DNA from: Myxococcales bacterium
GTDB taxonomy: Bacteria; Myxococcota_A; Polyangia; GCA-2747355
Length of the DNA stretch: 32,327 nucleotides
Assembly (NCBI GenBank): GCA_020431405.1
Contig: JAGQIK010000385.1
Location: 1 to 32,327 of the forward strand
Direction of reading: 5' to 3'
The stretch's first letter is position 1. Each line of letters begins with the position of its first letter. Below the pieces are notes generated by a model. It saw nothing but the letters and a program-made list of their open reading frames with translations, searched no databases and was not told the DNA's origin. Positions 1-6,973 of the stretch are shown here, piece by piece. The position numbers and the translations under genes are program-made.

Positions 1-446
1 CGCATCGCCGCGATCGCGGCGTCGACCACGGCGTCGCGGGTGGCGGCGTCGCGCGCGTAGACCAGCGCGAAGCGCTTGCTGAAGCGGCCGAGGTGATGGA
101 GATCGTGCGCTGCCGGCGAGGTCTCGACGGCGAGCTGCGCGAGGCTCATCGCGCATGTCTTGAAGCGTGGGCCGGCGGCGATGCGCTCGTAGTAGACGTT
201 GGGCGGCAGCACGTAGCTCAGCGCCGCCTGAAACGGCCCGCGGTAGAAGCGCCACGGCTGGTCGGTGAGCAAGTAGAAGTCGTAGAAGCTGGTGGGCGTG
301 CGCGTCTCGGCCGAAAGCAGCGAGCCGTAGAAGATGACGGCGGCGAGCGCGTCGTCGTAGCGGGCGCGCAGATGCTCGACGATGCGAGGCACCTCGGGAT
401 CGTCGTAGCGCGACAGCTTGTCGCGCACCCGCTCGGCTACCGACAC
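1..446 (-). CDS. Nucleotidyltransferase-like protein, partial (3' end beyond the window)
   Basis: The 148 visible residues start at a GTG at 446. An ATG a few bases upstream is in another frame that stops at once. Residues 35-60 read AAVIFYGSLLSAE and then SFYDFYLL. This resembles the GS motif and following acidic position of nucleotidyltransferase-fold proteins, but the usual second Asp is Tyr here (DFY), so activity is uncertain. The rest has no recognisable motif. It lies 48 bp after the Cache-like gene on the same strand and may be the last visible gene of the FKBP-led operon. The assignment rests on one motif; an uncharacterised relative without catalytic activity is equally possible. 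Confidence 0.6.
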   Translation of the reverse strand, partial: MSVAERVRDKLSRYDDPEVPRIVEHLRARYDDALAAVIFYGSLLSAETRTPTSFYDFYLLTDQPWRFYRGPFQAALSYVLPPNVYYERIAAGPRFKTCAMSLAQLAVETSPAAHDLHHLGRFSKRFALVYARDAATRDAVVDAAIAAM

Positions 447-494
447 GGCCGCAGCATAGCAGCCTTGTACGCGCCGCGCGGGCCGTGGGTCGAG

Positions 495-1364
495 CTATCG
501 CTTGGCGCTCGAACGACCGAAGGCCCAGGCGCCAAGACCCGAGACGACGAGCACGCCCGCGAGCAACGCGAGATGCCAGCTGCGGTAGGGCGATGGCGGC
601 GCTGGCGGCGTGGCACTGACGATCACGGCGGCACGCGTACGCGACAGCGGGGCGTGCGCGATGACACGTCCGCCGCGTCGGACGGCGCCCGGGCTGCTGC
701 GCGCCGCGAGCGCCGCGAGGGACTCGCTGGCGCGTGGACCGTCGAGGCGGCGCCCGTCGGCGTCCACCAACGCGGTGGCGGAGCCGGCCGGCGCGCCGCC
801 GGGGATCAGCTGCTTGGCGCCGAGGCGCAGCAATCCAACGAGCACGCCGCGAAGAGCGCGCGCCTGACGATCGCCCCGCGGCCAGCGAATCGGCGCGGCC
901 GTCACGAGCTGGCCGCGGCCTTTGCCGTCCGCCAGCAACGTCGCCGAGCGCTGCGCGATCGACGCCAGCTCGGGGAACCCCGCGGGCGGTTTGCCCTTGC
1001 TGCGCGTTCCGTCGGTGGAGATCAGCAGCTTGCCCTCGGCGTCGAGCACGGCGAGCTCGGCGAAGTCGGGCGCCTCGCGCAGGCGCCTGCCGAGGTGCAG
1101 CATCAGCGTGCCCTCGGCGGCGTTGCCGAGCTGCGGCGAGCGCTTATCGAGCTGCGCGAGCAGCCCGCCGACCTCGACCGCGAGCCGCTCGCAGGCCGCG
1201 CGCCACAAGGCACCGCGCGCGTCGATGGCGATGGCCACCGCCTTGGCACGCCCGACGAGACGCGGCGCGATGTCGGGCACGCTCTGGTCGCGGGTCAGCA
1301 CCAGCAGCGCGGGCACGCAGCCCAGCGCGACCATCACCACGAACAGCGCGACTCGGCGCAGCAC
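495..1364 (-). CDS. Membrane-anchored Cache-like sensor protein without output domain
   Basis: 289 aa. A hydrophobic N-terminal segment (about residues 4-23) is followed by about 240 extracytoplasmic residues and a second membrane segment near residues 264-282. A short basic tail (GRSSAKR) is all that remains for the cytoplasm. The middle has the alternating pattern of Cache/PAS-like ligand-binding domains, for example FAELAVLDAEGKLLISTDG and a later ATALVDADGRRL. No HAMP, kinase, GGDEF or methyl-accepting region follows, so any signal must pass to a partner, or the protein is simply a bitopic periplasmic domain. It begins 21 bp after the FKBP gene, so the two are probably co-transcribed. The Cache assignment is by pattern only. 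Confidence 0.7.
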   Translation of the reverse strand: MLRRVALFVVMVALGCVPALLVLTRDQSVPDIAPRLVGRAKAVAIAIDARGALWRAACERLAVEVGGLLAQLDKRSPQLGNAAEGTLMLHLGRRLREAPDFAELAVLDAEGKLLISTDGTRSKGKPPAGFPELASIAQRSATLLADGKGRGQLVTAAPIRWPRGDRQARALRGVLVGLLRLGAKQLIPGGAPAGSATALVDADGRRLDGPRASESLAALAARSSPGAVRRGGRVIAHAPLSRTRAAVIVSATPPAPPSPYRSWHLALLAGVLVVSGLGAWAFGRSSAKR

Positions 1365-1385
1365 GAAACGTCGCTAGGCCAATGC

Positions 1386-1859
1386 CTATTCGTCCTCGAC
1401 GAGGTCGTCGCTGCCACCTTCGGAAGTGGGCAGCGGCGGCGGCGGCCTCTGGTCGTGCACGGCGAGGACCTTGACCTTGTACTCGAGGCCTTTGCCTTCG
1501 AGCCGCACGGTGACGTTCTCGTCGTCGACACCGATGACCTCGAAGGTCACCTCGTCACCGCTGGCTTCCTTGGCCTGAAACTTCTTTCCGACCTCGGGGT
1601 CGTCGGGAAACTCCGCGCGTGGGATCACGCGCGTGGGCAGCCCCACGCCGTCGACGTAGATCTCTTCGGGCGGGATCACGCCGTCGCGCTCGTCGTCGAC
1701 CTCCATCCCCTCCATGCGCGCCTCGAGGGACGGCAGCATCTTGCCGCCGCCATGGATGTACTCGATGGGCCCCGAGCTCTCCGACGACTCCAGCACCGCG
1801 CCGCCCTGCACCTTGAGCTCGTATTCGATTCGGACCCGCTTGCCTGGCTCGACTTTCAT
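1386..1859 (-). CDS. SlyD-like FKBP-type peptidyl-prolyl cis-trans isomerase
   Basis: 157 aa from ATG 1859 (MKVEPGKRVRIEYEL), chosen because GGAG lies 11 nt upstream. An in-frame ATG at 1892 has no ribosome site. SlyD-type hallmarks appear in order: an N-terminal strand, VLESSESSGPIEYIHGGGKMLPSLEARMEGM, and the insert-in-flap region with PPEEIY and IPRAEFPDD. The canonical NHPLAG segment is replaced by RLEGKGLEYKV, and there is no His-rich metal-binding tail; the C-terminus is acidic (DDLVEDE). No signal peptide is seen, so it should be a cytoplasmic folding helper that catalyses Xaa-Pro isomerisation. It leads a minus-strand group and is divergent from dprA. Confidence 0.88.
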   Translation of the reverse strand: MKVEPGKRVRIEYELKVQGGAVLESSESSGPIEYIHGGGKMLPSLEARMEGMEVDDERDGVIPPEEIYVDGVGLPTRVIPRAEFPDDPEVGKKFQAKEASGDEVTFEVIGVDDENVTVRLEGKGLEYKVKVLAVHDQRPPPPLPTSEGGSDDLVEDE

Positions 1860-1910
1860 CGCTGGCTTCGCTCCAAGTGCTGTTGGCGTCATGGTACACG
1901 ATAGGTCGTC

Positions 1911-1934
1911 AAGGTCCACGCGAAGGTCCACCTC
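1911..1934. repeat. 12-bp tandem direct repeat in the FKBP/dprA divergent region
   Basis: Two adjacent 12-bp units begin AAGGTCCAC (1911-1919 and 1923-1931) in the 118-bp gap between the divergent FKBP and dprA starts. Tandem direct repeats here could be regulator contacts, but nothing else supports a site. No convincing sigma-70 promoter was identified in this gap. Confidence 0.35.
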
Positions 1935-1977
1935 CGTTTTCGCGCAACCAGCGGCGGCGCGCTCCGATAAGCGCCGC

Positions 1978-2853
1978 GTGTCCTCCGCACGCCGCGTCTG
2001 TCTCGACGATCCGCTCTACCCTGCCGCCTTGAAGCGTCTGGCATCGCCGCCACCCGAGCTGTGGATGCTCGGCGCGGCGCGCGCGCTGCGTGCCGACGCG
2101 CGGGCCGTCGCGATCGTCGGCGCACGTGGGGCGTCGCTGCAGGCGGTGACGCTCGCGAGAGCTCTGGCCGCCGAGCTGGCGCGCGATCACGTCATCATCT
2201 CGGGCGGCGCTATCGGCATCGACGGCGCGGCCCACCTCGGCGCCCTCGACGCGCGCGGCGAGACGGTGGTGGTGCTCGGCAGCGGCATCGACGTCTACTA
2301 CCCAGCACGGCACGTGACGCTGTTCGAACGTGTCGTCGCCTGCGGCGCGGGGCTCTTGCTTTCGTGTTTTCCACCGAGCAGCGAGCCCAAGCGCTGGACC
2401 TTCCCCGCGCGCAACGCGCTGATCGCGGCGCTGTCGTGCTGCGTGGTGGTGGTGGAAGCTGGGTCGCGCTCGGGATCGCTGCAGACAGCTCGGCTGGCGC
2501 GCGAGCTCGCTGTGCCCGTGGCCGCGATGGTCGGCAGCGCTGGCACCGCGCAGCTGATCGCCGGCGGCGCGACGCCGGTCGCCTGCGCTGACGACGTGCG
2601 CGCACTGCTCGCCGGCATGCCTGCCAACGCGAGGGCACCCCATCAGCGCGCGGCGCAGGACGAGGCGCTCGAGGCAGAGGCGCGCGAGCTGCTGAGCGCA
2701 CTGCGCGCGTCGCAGGGCGCGCGGCGCGTCAGCGAGCTAGCGGTGGTGTTGGGGATCGAGTCGACGCGCGCGGCGAGCCTGCTGCTGCGGCTCGAGCTGG
2801 CGGGGTACGTCGAAGCGCTGGCGGGGGCGCGCTATCGCGCTGTGCAGCGCTAG
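1978..2853 (+). CDS. dprA: DNA-processing protein DprA (Smf family)
   Basis: 291 aa from GTG 1978; the open frame extends upstream but that part overlaps the FKBP gene and has no DprA similarity. DprA loads RecA onto incoming single-stranded DNA during transformation and protects it. The Rossmann-like core shows VAIVGARGAS, then ISGGAIGIDGAAHLGAL, VVVLGSGIDVYYPARH, TFPARNALIAALS and VVVEAGSRSGSLQTA, all expected family motifs. The last 55 residues (ELLSALRASQGARRVSELAVVLGIES) fit the C-terminal winged helix. The N-terminal SAM-like domain of longer DprA proteins is absent. It stands alone, divergent from FKBP and convergent with the LysM gene 30 bp away. Confidence 0.93.
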   Translation: MSSARRVCLDDPLYPAALKRLASPPPELWMLGAARALRADARAVAIVGARGASLQAVTLARALAAELARDHVIISGGAIGIDGAAHLGALDARGETVVVLGSGIDVYYPARHVTLFERVVACGAGLLLSCFPPSSEPKRWTFPARNALIAALSCCVVVVEAGSRSGSLQTARLARELAVPVAAMVGSAGTAQLIAGGATPVACADDVRALLAGMPANARAPHQRAAQDEALEAEARELLSALRASQGARRVSELAVVLGIESTRAASLLLRLELAGYVEALAGARYRAVQR

Positions 2854-2883
2854 TGGCCTAGAGCCGAGCAGCCTGATAGTCGC

Positions 2884-4080
2884 CTAGTAGCCGCGGCGCA
2901 GGCGCAGCAGGTCGCCCACGCGCAGGTCCTTCTTGGCCTTGGTGACGTATCCAACGGAGGCGTCGTCGCGCAGGTCGAGCACGGCGATCTCGGCGACGAC
3001 CTCGTAGGGGAACTTCGGGTTGTCGTCCTCGGGCTCGGTGAGGATCTGGCGATAGCCGTCGCCGCGACGCAGCACCAAGAAGCGGTTGCCCAGCTCGACG
3101 CCCTGCTTGCGGCCCTTGTCGATGAAGACCAGCTCGTCGGTGCCGATGAGCGTCTTTTCGTTGCGCATCAGATCGACGATGTGCGCCTTGAGGTCGCGGT
3201 CGGCGGGCCGCCGCGGCAGGCGCTTGTACGTGCGCCGCAGCGGACCCACGCGGGCGCCGCGCTCGATCGGCGCGCGCGACGCGTAGAGCTGCACCGTCGC
3301 GACCTTGTGCTTGTTGACCTTGCGCACGCGGCCGCTGCCGAGGATCTCGATCACGTGGCCGAGGGTGGTGCCCTTGTGCTTGAGCTTACGGCGCACCTTG
3401 AAGAACGTGACCTGCTGTCCGACCTGCGGGCGGAACTTGTCTTCGCCTTTGACGTAGACCTCGTCGTAGGGCGACATCATCAGCTTCTCGTGGCGCGAGC
3501 CGACCACGCCGCCCGACGCTTCGAGCGTCTTGGGATCGATGTAGCCAACCTGGTGCAGCTGGATCGGCCCGCGGCGATAGCGCACGCGGCCGCCGATGCG
3601 CACCAGCGCGACGCCGCCCCTGGTGCGGCGCCCGGCGAGCATACGCAGCTTGTCACCCGGATAGATCCAGTGCGGGTTGCTGACACCCTTGTTGTAGGCC
3701 CACAGCTGCGGCCACGCCCACGGATCGCCGTAGTAGTAGTCGCAGAGATCCCACAGCGTGTCGCCGCGCCGGACGGTGTGATACTCGGGCACCCGACCGC
3801 GATGCTTGGGTACGCGGTAGGCGCGACGGCCGCCCCACAGCGCGGGGTTGGCCGATCCGATCAAGTTGTCGCCGCCGCTGTAACCGGTGACCGGCCCCTT
3901 GGCGCCGCCGCCCGCTGCACCAGCCGCCGCACCACCGCCGGCCGCGCCGCCGCCCTTCTGCGCTAGCGCCGTGCTAGGCACCAACGCGGCCGCTAGCAGC
4001 ACCGCGAGCAGTGTCCGTCCGCCGCGATGACTAACAGATTGATTCAACCGCTCACGCGGTCGAATTTGCTCGTGCGCCAT
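2884..4080 (-). CDS. Secreted LysM-domain protein
   Basis: 398 aa if translation begins at ATG 4080, which has GGAG 5 nt upstream. An ATG at 4098 overlaps the preceding stop (ATGA) and would add six residues. A hydrophobic stretch (LLAVLLAAALVPSTALAQ) fits a Sec signal peptide, preceded by an unusually long polar N-terminus. A Gly/Ala-rich linker follows, then one LysM domain near residues 100-147 (YHTVRRGDTLWDLCDYYYGD ... NPHWIYPGDKLRML). LysM binds peptidoglycan. The remaining 240 residues are basic and strand-rich, have no family I recognise, and include a repeated pattern of short barrel-like segments (GQQVTFFKV, GTTLGHVIEILG). It is coupled to the CpoB-like gene, so a cell-wall or outer-membrane role is likely. 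Confidence 0.88.
   Translation of the reverse strand: MAHEQIRPRERLNQSVSHRGGRTLLAVLLAAALVPSTALAQKGGGAAGGGAAAGAAGGGAKGPVTGYSGGDNLIGSANPALWGGRRAYRVPKHRGRVPEYHTVRRGDTLWDLCDYYYGDPWAWPQLWAYNKGVSNPHWIYPGDKLRMLAGRRTRGGVALVRIGGRVRYRRGPIQLHQVGYIDPKTLEASGGVVGSRHEKLMMSPYDEVYVKGEDKFRPQVGQQVTFFKVRRKLKHKGTTLGHVIEILGSGRVRKVNKHKVATVQLYASRAPIERGARVGPLRRTYKRLPRRPADRDLKAHIVDLMRNEKTLIGTDELVFIDKGRKQGVELGNRFLVLRRGDGYRQILTEPEDDNPKFPYEVVAEIAVLDLRDDASVGYVTKAKKDLRVGDLLRLRRGY
4035..4058. promoter_or_regulatory. Inverted repeat at the start of the LysM gene, similar to the one before the ppiD-like gene
   Basis: Read on the minus strand, half-sites ATTCGACCGC and GCGGTTGAAT flank a 4-nt spacer (GTGA). One position pairs only as G-U in RNA. 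The same arrangement, with half-sites ATTGGACCGC and GCGGTCCAAT, lies at 18290-18313. Here it falls inside codons 12-20 of the LysM reading frame, before the hydrophobic signal-peptide core. It could be an RNA hairpin near the translation start or a protein-binding site. Function is inference. Confidence 0.45.
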
Positions 4081-4094
4081 GGTCGCTCCGTCGC

Positions 4095-5054
4095 TCATAG
4101 CTTTGCCAGCGTCGCGCTAGCAAGCCGCGCCACGCGAGTTTTAGGGAAGATCTCGACCACCTGCGCCAACACGCTGCGCGCGTTGCCCTTCTGCGAGAGC
4201 TTCATGTAGCAGAAGCCCATCTTCAGCAGCGCGTCGGGCGCCTTGTTGCCGCTCGGGTACTGCTCGACGACGCGGCGAAACATCTGCAGCGCCATCTTGT
4301 ACTTCTTCATGTCGTAGAGGCACTCGCCGAGCCAGTAGAGCGCGTTGTCGGCGTAGGTGTGCTTGGCGTAGTTGCCGAGGAAGCCGCGAAACGCCGAAGC
4401 CGCTTGCGCGTAGCGTCCGGCGCGATAGCGCTTCATCGCCACGGCGTAGGCGTTGGCGGCGCCCGAGCTGGCCCGCGCGGCGTGCCGTCGTGCAGCCCGC
4501 CGCTTGGCGGCGCTCGGCAGCGGCACCACCGGCAGCTTCTCGCGCACGCTCTGCGGATCCGGACCGTCGAGATGGATCGAACGATAGCTGCGACCGCGCG
4601 CCACCGACTGTCCGTGCAGCTTGAGCACCGGGCGCGGGCCCTTGCTGCGCCGCGCCGCGCCCACCAGACGAACGCGATGAGAGGCGACGAGCGTCTTGCC
4701 GCCAACCGGCGAGTCGTCGGCGTTGCTGCCGCCGCTGTTGTTGCCGTCGTCGCTGTCGGCGTCGTTGCTGTCGGCGTCGCCCGCGTTGGCCGTGGCCGTC
4801 GGCTTGATGCGGATCACCGGCAGACGCGGGGCGCGCTTGCCCTTGCGCTGCTGCGCCACGCGCGTGGTGTCGACCTTGTCCTCCAGCAGGAAGAGCCGGT
4901 TGTTGAGCTCCTCGATGCGACGCTGGCTGGCCGAATCCTTCTGCGCGAGCTCGTCGACCTGCCGTCGCAGCTTGCTCAGATCCGATTTGGTCACGTTGGA
5001 GCAGCCCACCGCGACGAGCAGCAACGCGACGATGGACGGGACACAGCGCTTCAT
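4095..5054 (-). CDS. CpoB/YbgF-like lipoprotein with coiled coil and TPRs
   Basis: 319 aa from ATG 5054, which has AGGAG 7 nt upstream; a TTG one codon earlier is less likely. A lipoprotein signal ends AVGC (Cys18) with Ser at +2, which favours the outer membrane. Residues 22-65 form a coiled coil (LSKLRRQVDELAQ, IEELNNRLFLLEDKV). An Asp/Asn/Ser-rich linker follows (about 90-120), and then, from about residue 205, tandem TPRs (AVAMKRYRAGRYAQAASAFRGFL, ALYWLGECLYDMKKYKMALQMF). This is the YbgF/CpoB layout, which in other Gram-negatives links Tol-Pal to septal wall synthesis. No tol or pal gene is visible here, so the symbol is withheld. The LysM gene follows directly. Confidence 0.87.
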   Translation of the reverse strand: MKRCVPSIVALLLVAVGCSNVTKSDLSKLRRQVDELAQKDSASQRRIEELNNRLFLLEDKVDTTRVAQQRKGKRAPRLPVIRIKPTATANAGDADSNDADSDDGNNSGGSNADDSPVGGKTLVASHRVRLVGAARRSKGPRPVLKLHGQSVARGRSYRSIHLDGPDPQSVREKLPVVPLPSAAKRRAARRHAARASSGAANAYAVAMKRYRAGRYAQAASAFRGFLGNYAKHTYADNALYWLGECLYDMKKYKMALQMFRRVVEQYPSGNKAPDALLKMGFCYMKLSQKGNARSVLAQVVEIFPKTRVARLASATLAKL

Positions 5055-5142
5055 CAAAGGTCTCCTTAGCGACGCTGATCTTAGAACCGCCGCGCGAAGC
5101 GACCAAAAAACTGCCTCATTCGTGCTAAAGACGGACCCCGAG

Positions 5143-5769
5143 ATGCTGCTGGTCCTGCTCGCCGCCCTGCTCGCCGGCGTGATCCACGTCGTGACGGGCC
5201 CCGATCACCTCGTCGCCATCACGCCGCTGATCAGCGAGCGCCCGCGCCGTGGCGTCGCTACGGGCCTTTTCTGGGGCTTGGGCCACGCCAGCGGCACGAT
5301 CCTGGTCGGGCTGGCGGCTCTGGCGCTGCGCGAGGTGCTGCCGCTGGCGCGCATTTCGGCGATCAGCGAGCGCCTGGTGGCGCTGGCGTTGATCGCGCTC
5401 GGCTTGTGGGGCATCCGCCGCGCCCTGCGGCGCGCCGCAGACCACCACGACGAACCCCGTACACACGGCCACGGCTACGGGCGCCTGTTCGCCACGGCGC
5501 TGCCCATCGGCACGCTGCACGCGCTGGCCGGCGGATCGCACCTGCTGGGCATCATGCCGGCCGTGGTGCTGCCCGATCGGCGGCTGGCGCTGGCCTACCT
5601 GCTGGTCTTCGGCCTCGGCGCCATCCTGGCGATGGCTGGCTGGAGCGCGGTGGTGGCGTGGGCGGCACGGCGGCTGAGCCTGCGCGGGCCGGCCGCCTCG
5701 CGCTGGCTGTTGGCCGGAACCTCGAGCGCCGCGCTGGCGGTGGGCTGCGTGTGGTTGGCGATCGGCTGA
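5143..5769 (+). CDS. NicO/UreH-like nickel-cobalt type membrane transporter
   Basis: 208 aa, about six membrane segments. Near the N-terminus is HVVTGPDHLVAITPL, an H-x5-D-H form of the metal-selectivity motif of nickel/cobalt transporters, followed in the next helix by GLFWGLGHASGTI. A cytoplasmic or periplasmic loop is His-rich (DHHDEPRTHGHGYG, near residues 97-110), consistent with metal handling. A later motif, GTLHALAGGSHLLGI, repeats the H/H pattern, as expected of a two-half transporter fold. ATG 5143 was chosen; GTG 5122 is an alternative, and neither has a good ribosome site. The gene is divergent from the CpoB-like gene and overlaps the DUF4911 gene by one base (TGATG). The transported ion is not shown by the sequence. 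Confidence 0.78.
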   Translation: MLLVLLAALLAGVIHVVTGPDHLVAITPLISERPRRGVATGLFWGLGHASGTILVGLAALALREVLPLARISAISERLVALALIALGLWGIRRALRRAADHHDEPRTHGHGYGRLFATALPIGTLHALAGGSHLLGIMPAVVLPDRRLALAYLLVFGLGAILAMAGWSAVVAWAARRLSLRGPAASRWLLAGTSSAALAVGCVWLAIG

Positions 5770-6002
5770 TGGTGCGTCGCTACTTCCGCATCCCGCGGGC
5801 CAACATCGGACTTCTTCGTTTTATTCTCGAATCTTATGAAGGACTGGCGCAGCTCCGCGCGCTGCCTCGGCGCGCCGAGGTGGAGTGGCTGATCCCGCCC
5901 GAGCTGGTCGCGCAAGCCGACGATCTGGCGCGCGACCTCGAGCACGAGCTGGGGCTGGTGCCCATCGACCAGCCGCCAGACTGGCCACCGTTCGAGGGCT
6001 AG
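5769..6002 (+). CDS. DUF4911 domain-containing protein
   Basis: 77 aa starting in the TGATG overlap with the transporter stop, so translation is probably coupled. Residues 3-45 (RRYFRIPRANIGLLRFILESYEGLAQLRALP ... VEWLIPPELV) match the pattern of small DUF4911 proteins, which are common in deltaproteobacteria and have no known function. No membrane segment or signal peptide is present, so it is cytoplasmic. A 13-bp piece covering its stop codon (GTTCGAGGGCTAG) is repeated 17 bp downstream. Confidence 0.75.
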   Translation: MVRRYFRIPRANIGLLRFILESYEGLAQLRALPRRAEVEWLIPPELVAQADDLARDLEHELGLVPIDQPPDWPPFEG

Positions 6003-6023
6003 GACGGTTCGAGGGCTAGCGCC

Positions 6024-6488
6024 CTAGCTCCACACCAAGATCCCCAGCGCTGGAAAGCCGGCGAGCACGCAGAACAGCTTCGTCACGCTGCGCAGCATCA
6101 GCCGGCTGTAGCCGCCCGCGCCGGGCTTGCGCGATCCGAGCAGCGAGAGCAGCGCCATAGATATGGTGAGGATCGTCAGCCCGAGAAAGAACGTCGCGTC
6201 GTTGCCGCAGCAAGGGACGGCGTCGTCGCAGGCGCCGCGCGCCCCCTCGAGGCAGGCCAGGTAGCAGAAGAACAGCGCGAAGAGGCTCAGCACCACGCCC
6301 ACCACCGAGACCACGGCCGTGGTGGCGGGCAGCTTGTCGGGCTGCGAGCCGAGGCCCAAGCGCACCGACGCGGCGTGCTGGCGCGCCTCGATCTCGACGC
6401 ACTCGCGCAGCAGGCAGTGGTTGTCCGCCGCGAGCAGCTCCGCCTGCGCTTCGACGGACGCCAGCCGTGCGCGGAGGTCGGCGCTCAC
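6024..6488 (-). CDS. Small membrane protein with N-terminal coiled coil and Cys-rich loop
   Basis: 154 aa from GTG 6488, which overlaps the previous stop in a GTGA. The N-terminus (ADLRARLASVEAQAELLAADNHCLLRECVEIEARQ) is a predicted coiled coil. About three membrane segments follow (TTAVVSVVGVVLSLFALFFCYL, FFLGLTILTISMALLSLL, and a C-terminal one). The loop between the first two holds a cluster of cysteines (YLACLEGARGACDDAVPCCGND) that could form disulfides if periplasmic. I do not recognise a family. The shared layout with the upstream gene and the overlap suggest a two-protein unit. Confidence 0.72.
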   Translation of the reverse strand: MSADLRARLASVEAQAELLAADNHCLLRECVEIEARQHAASVRLGLGSQPDKLPATTAVVSVVGVVLSLFALFFCYLACLEGARGACDDAVPCCGNDATFFLGLTILTISMALLSLLGSRKPGAGGYSRLMLRSVTKLFCVLAGFPALGILVWS

Positions 6489-6925
6489 GAGGACGCCACG
6501 ACGAGCGCGATGGCGCGCACCAGCGGCGCCGCGGCGAGCGCCAGGCCCACCCCGAACAGCACGGCCGCGCCCCGGTGGCGACGATACGGCCACGCCGAGC
6601 CAGCCGCCAGCAGCCCGGGCATCGCCAGCAGCAGCAACACCGGCAGCGCCCTGACGTTGCGCGCTCCGGTCACCACGAGCAGCACGAACGGCAGGGCGAT
6701 CGCGATCAACGTCGCCGGGATCAACATCGCGCGGTCGCGCCGCGGGCATGGATGGCCCGCGCCGTCGCCCGCGTAGGCGAGCCGGCCCTCGTCACGCACC
6801 ACGGCATGCCTTGCCCGCGCGAAACGCTCGACCATCGCGTCGCGTTCGGCGCTCAGCGCGTCGACGCGCCGTTGGGCATTGGCTAGGCGCAGCGCGAGCG
6901 CCTCGTGGTCGTCGCGATAGATCAT
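6485..6925 (-). CDS. Small membrane protein with N-terminal coiled coil
   Basis: 146 aa. Residues 6-45 form an amphipathic coiled coil (LALRLANAQRRVDALSAERDAMVERF). Three or four membrane segments follow after residue 66 (MLIPATLIAIALPFVLLVV, ALPVLLLLAMPGLLAAG, GAAVLFGVGLALAAAPLV). No family is recognised. It starts 48 bp after hemC on the same strand, so it could be a distal part of the heme operon or have its own promoter. The downstream gene has the same coiled-coil-then-membrane plan and overlaps it by 4 bp. Confidence 0.7.
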   Translation of the reverse strand: MIYRDDHEALALRLANAQRRVDALSAERDAMVERFARARHAVVRDEGRLAYAGDGAGHPCPRRDRAMLIPATLIAIALPFVLLVVTGARNVRALPVLLLLAMPGLLAAGSAWPYRRHRGAAVLFGVGLALAAAPLVRAIALVVASS

Positions 6926-6973
6926 AGACGCTCATGCTACGCGCCTAGCTCGCCGCGACTTCCTAGCGAGCCG

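Noticed and set aside
93-1904. 603-codon plus-strand open frame
   Set aside because: It runs antisense through three minus-strand genes with clear features (nucleotidyltransferase-like, Cache-like, FKBP). Its translation is Arg/Ala/His-rich with no domain, as expected of a mirror frame in high-GC DNA.
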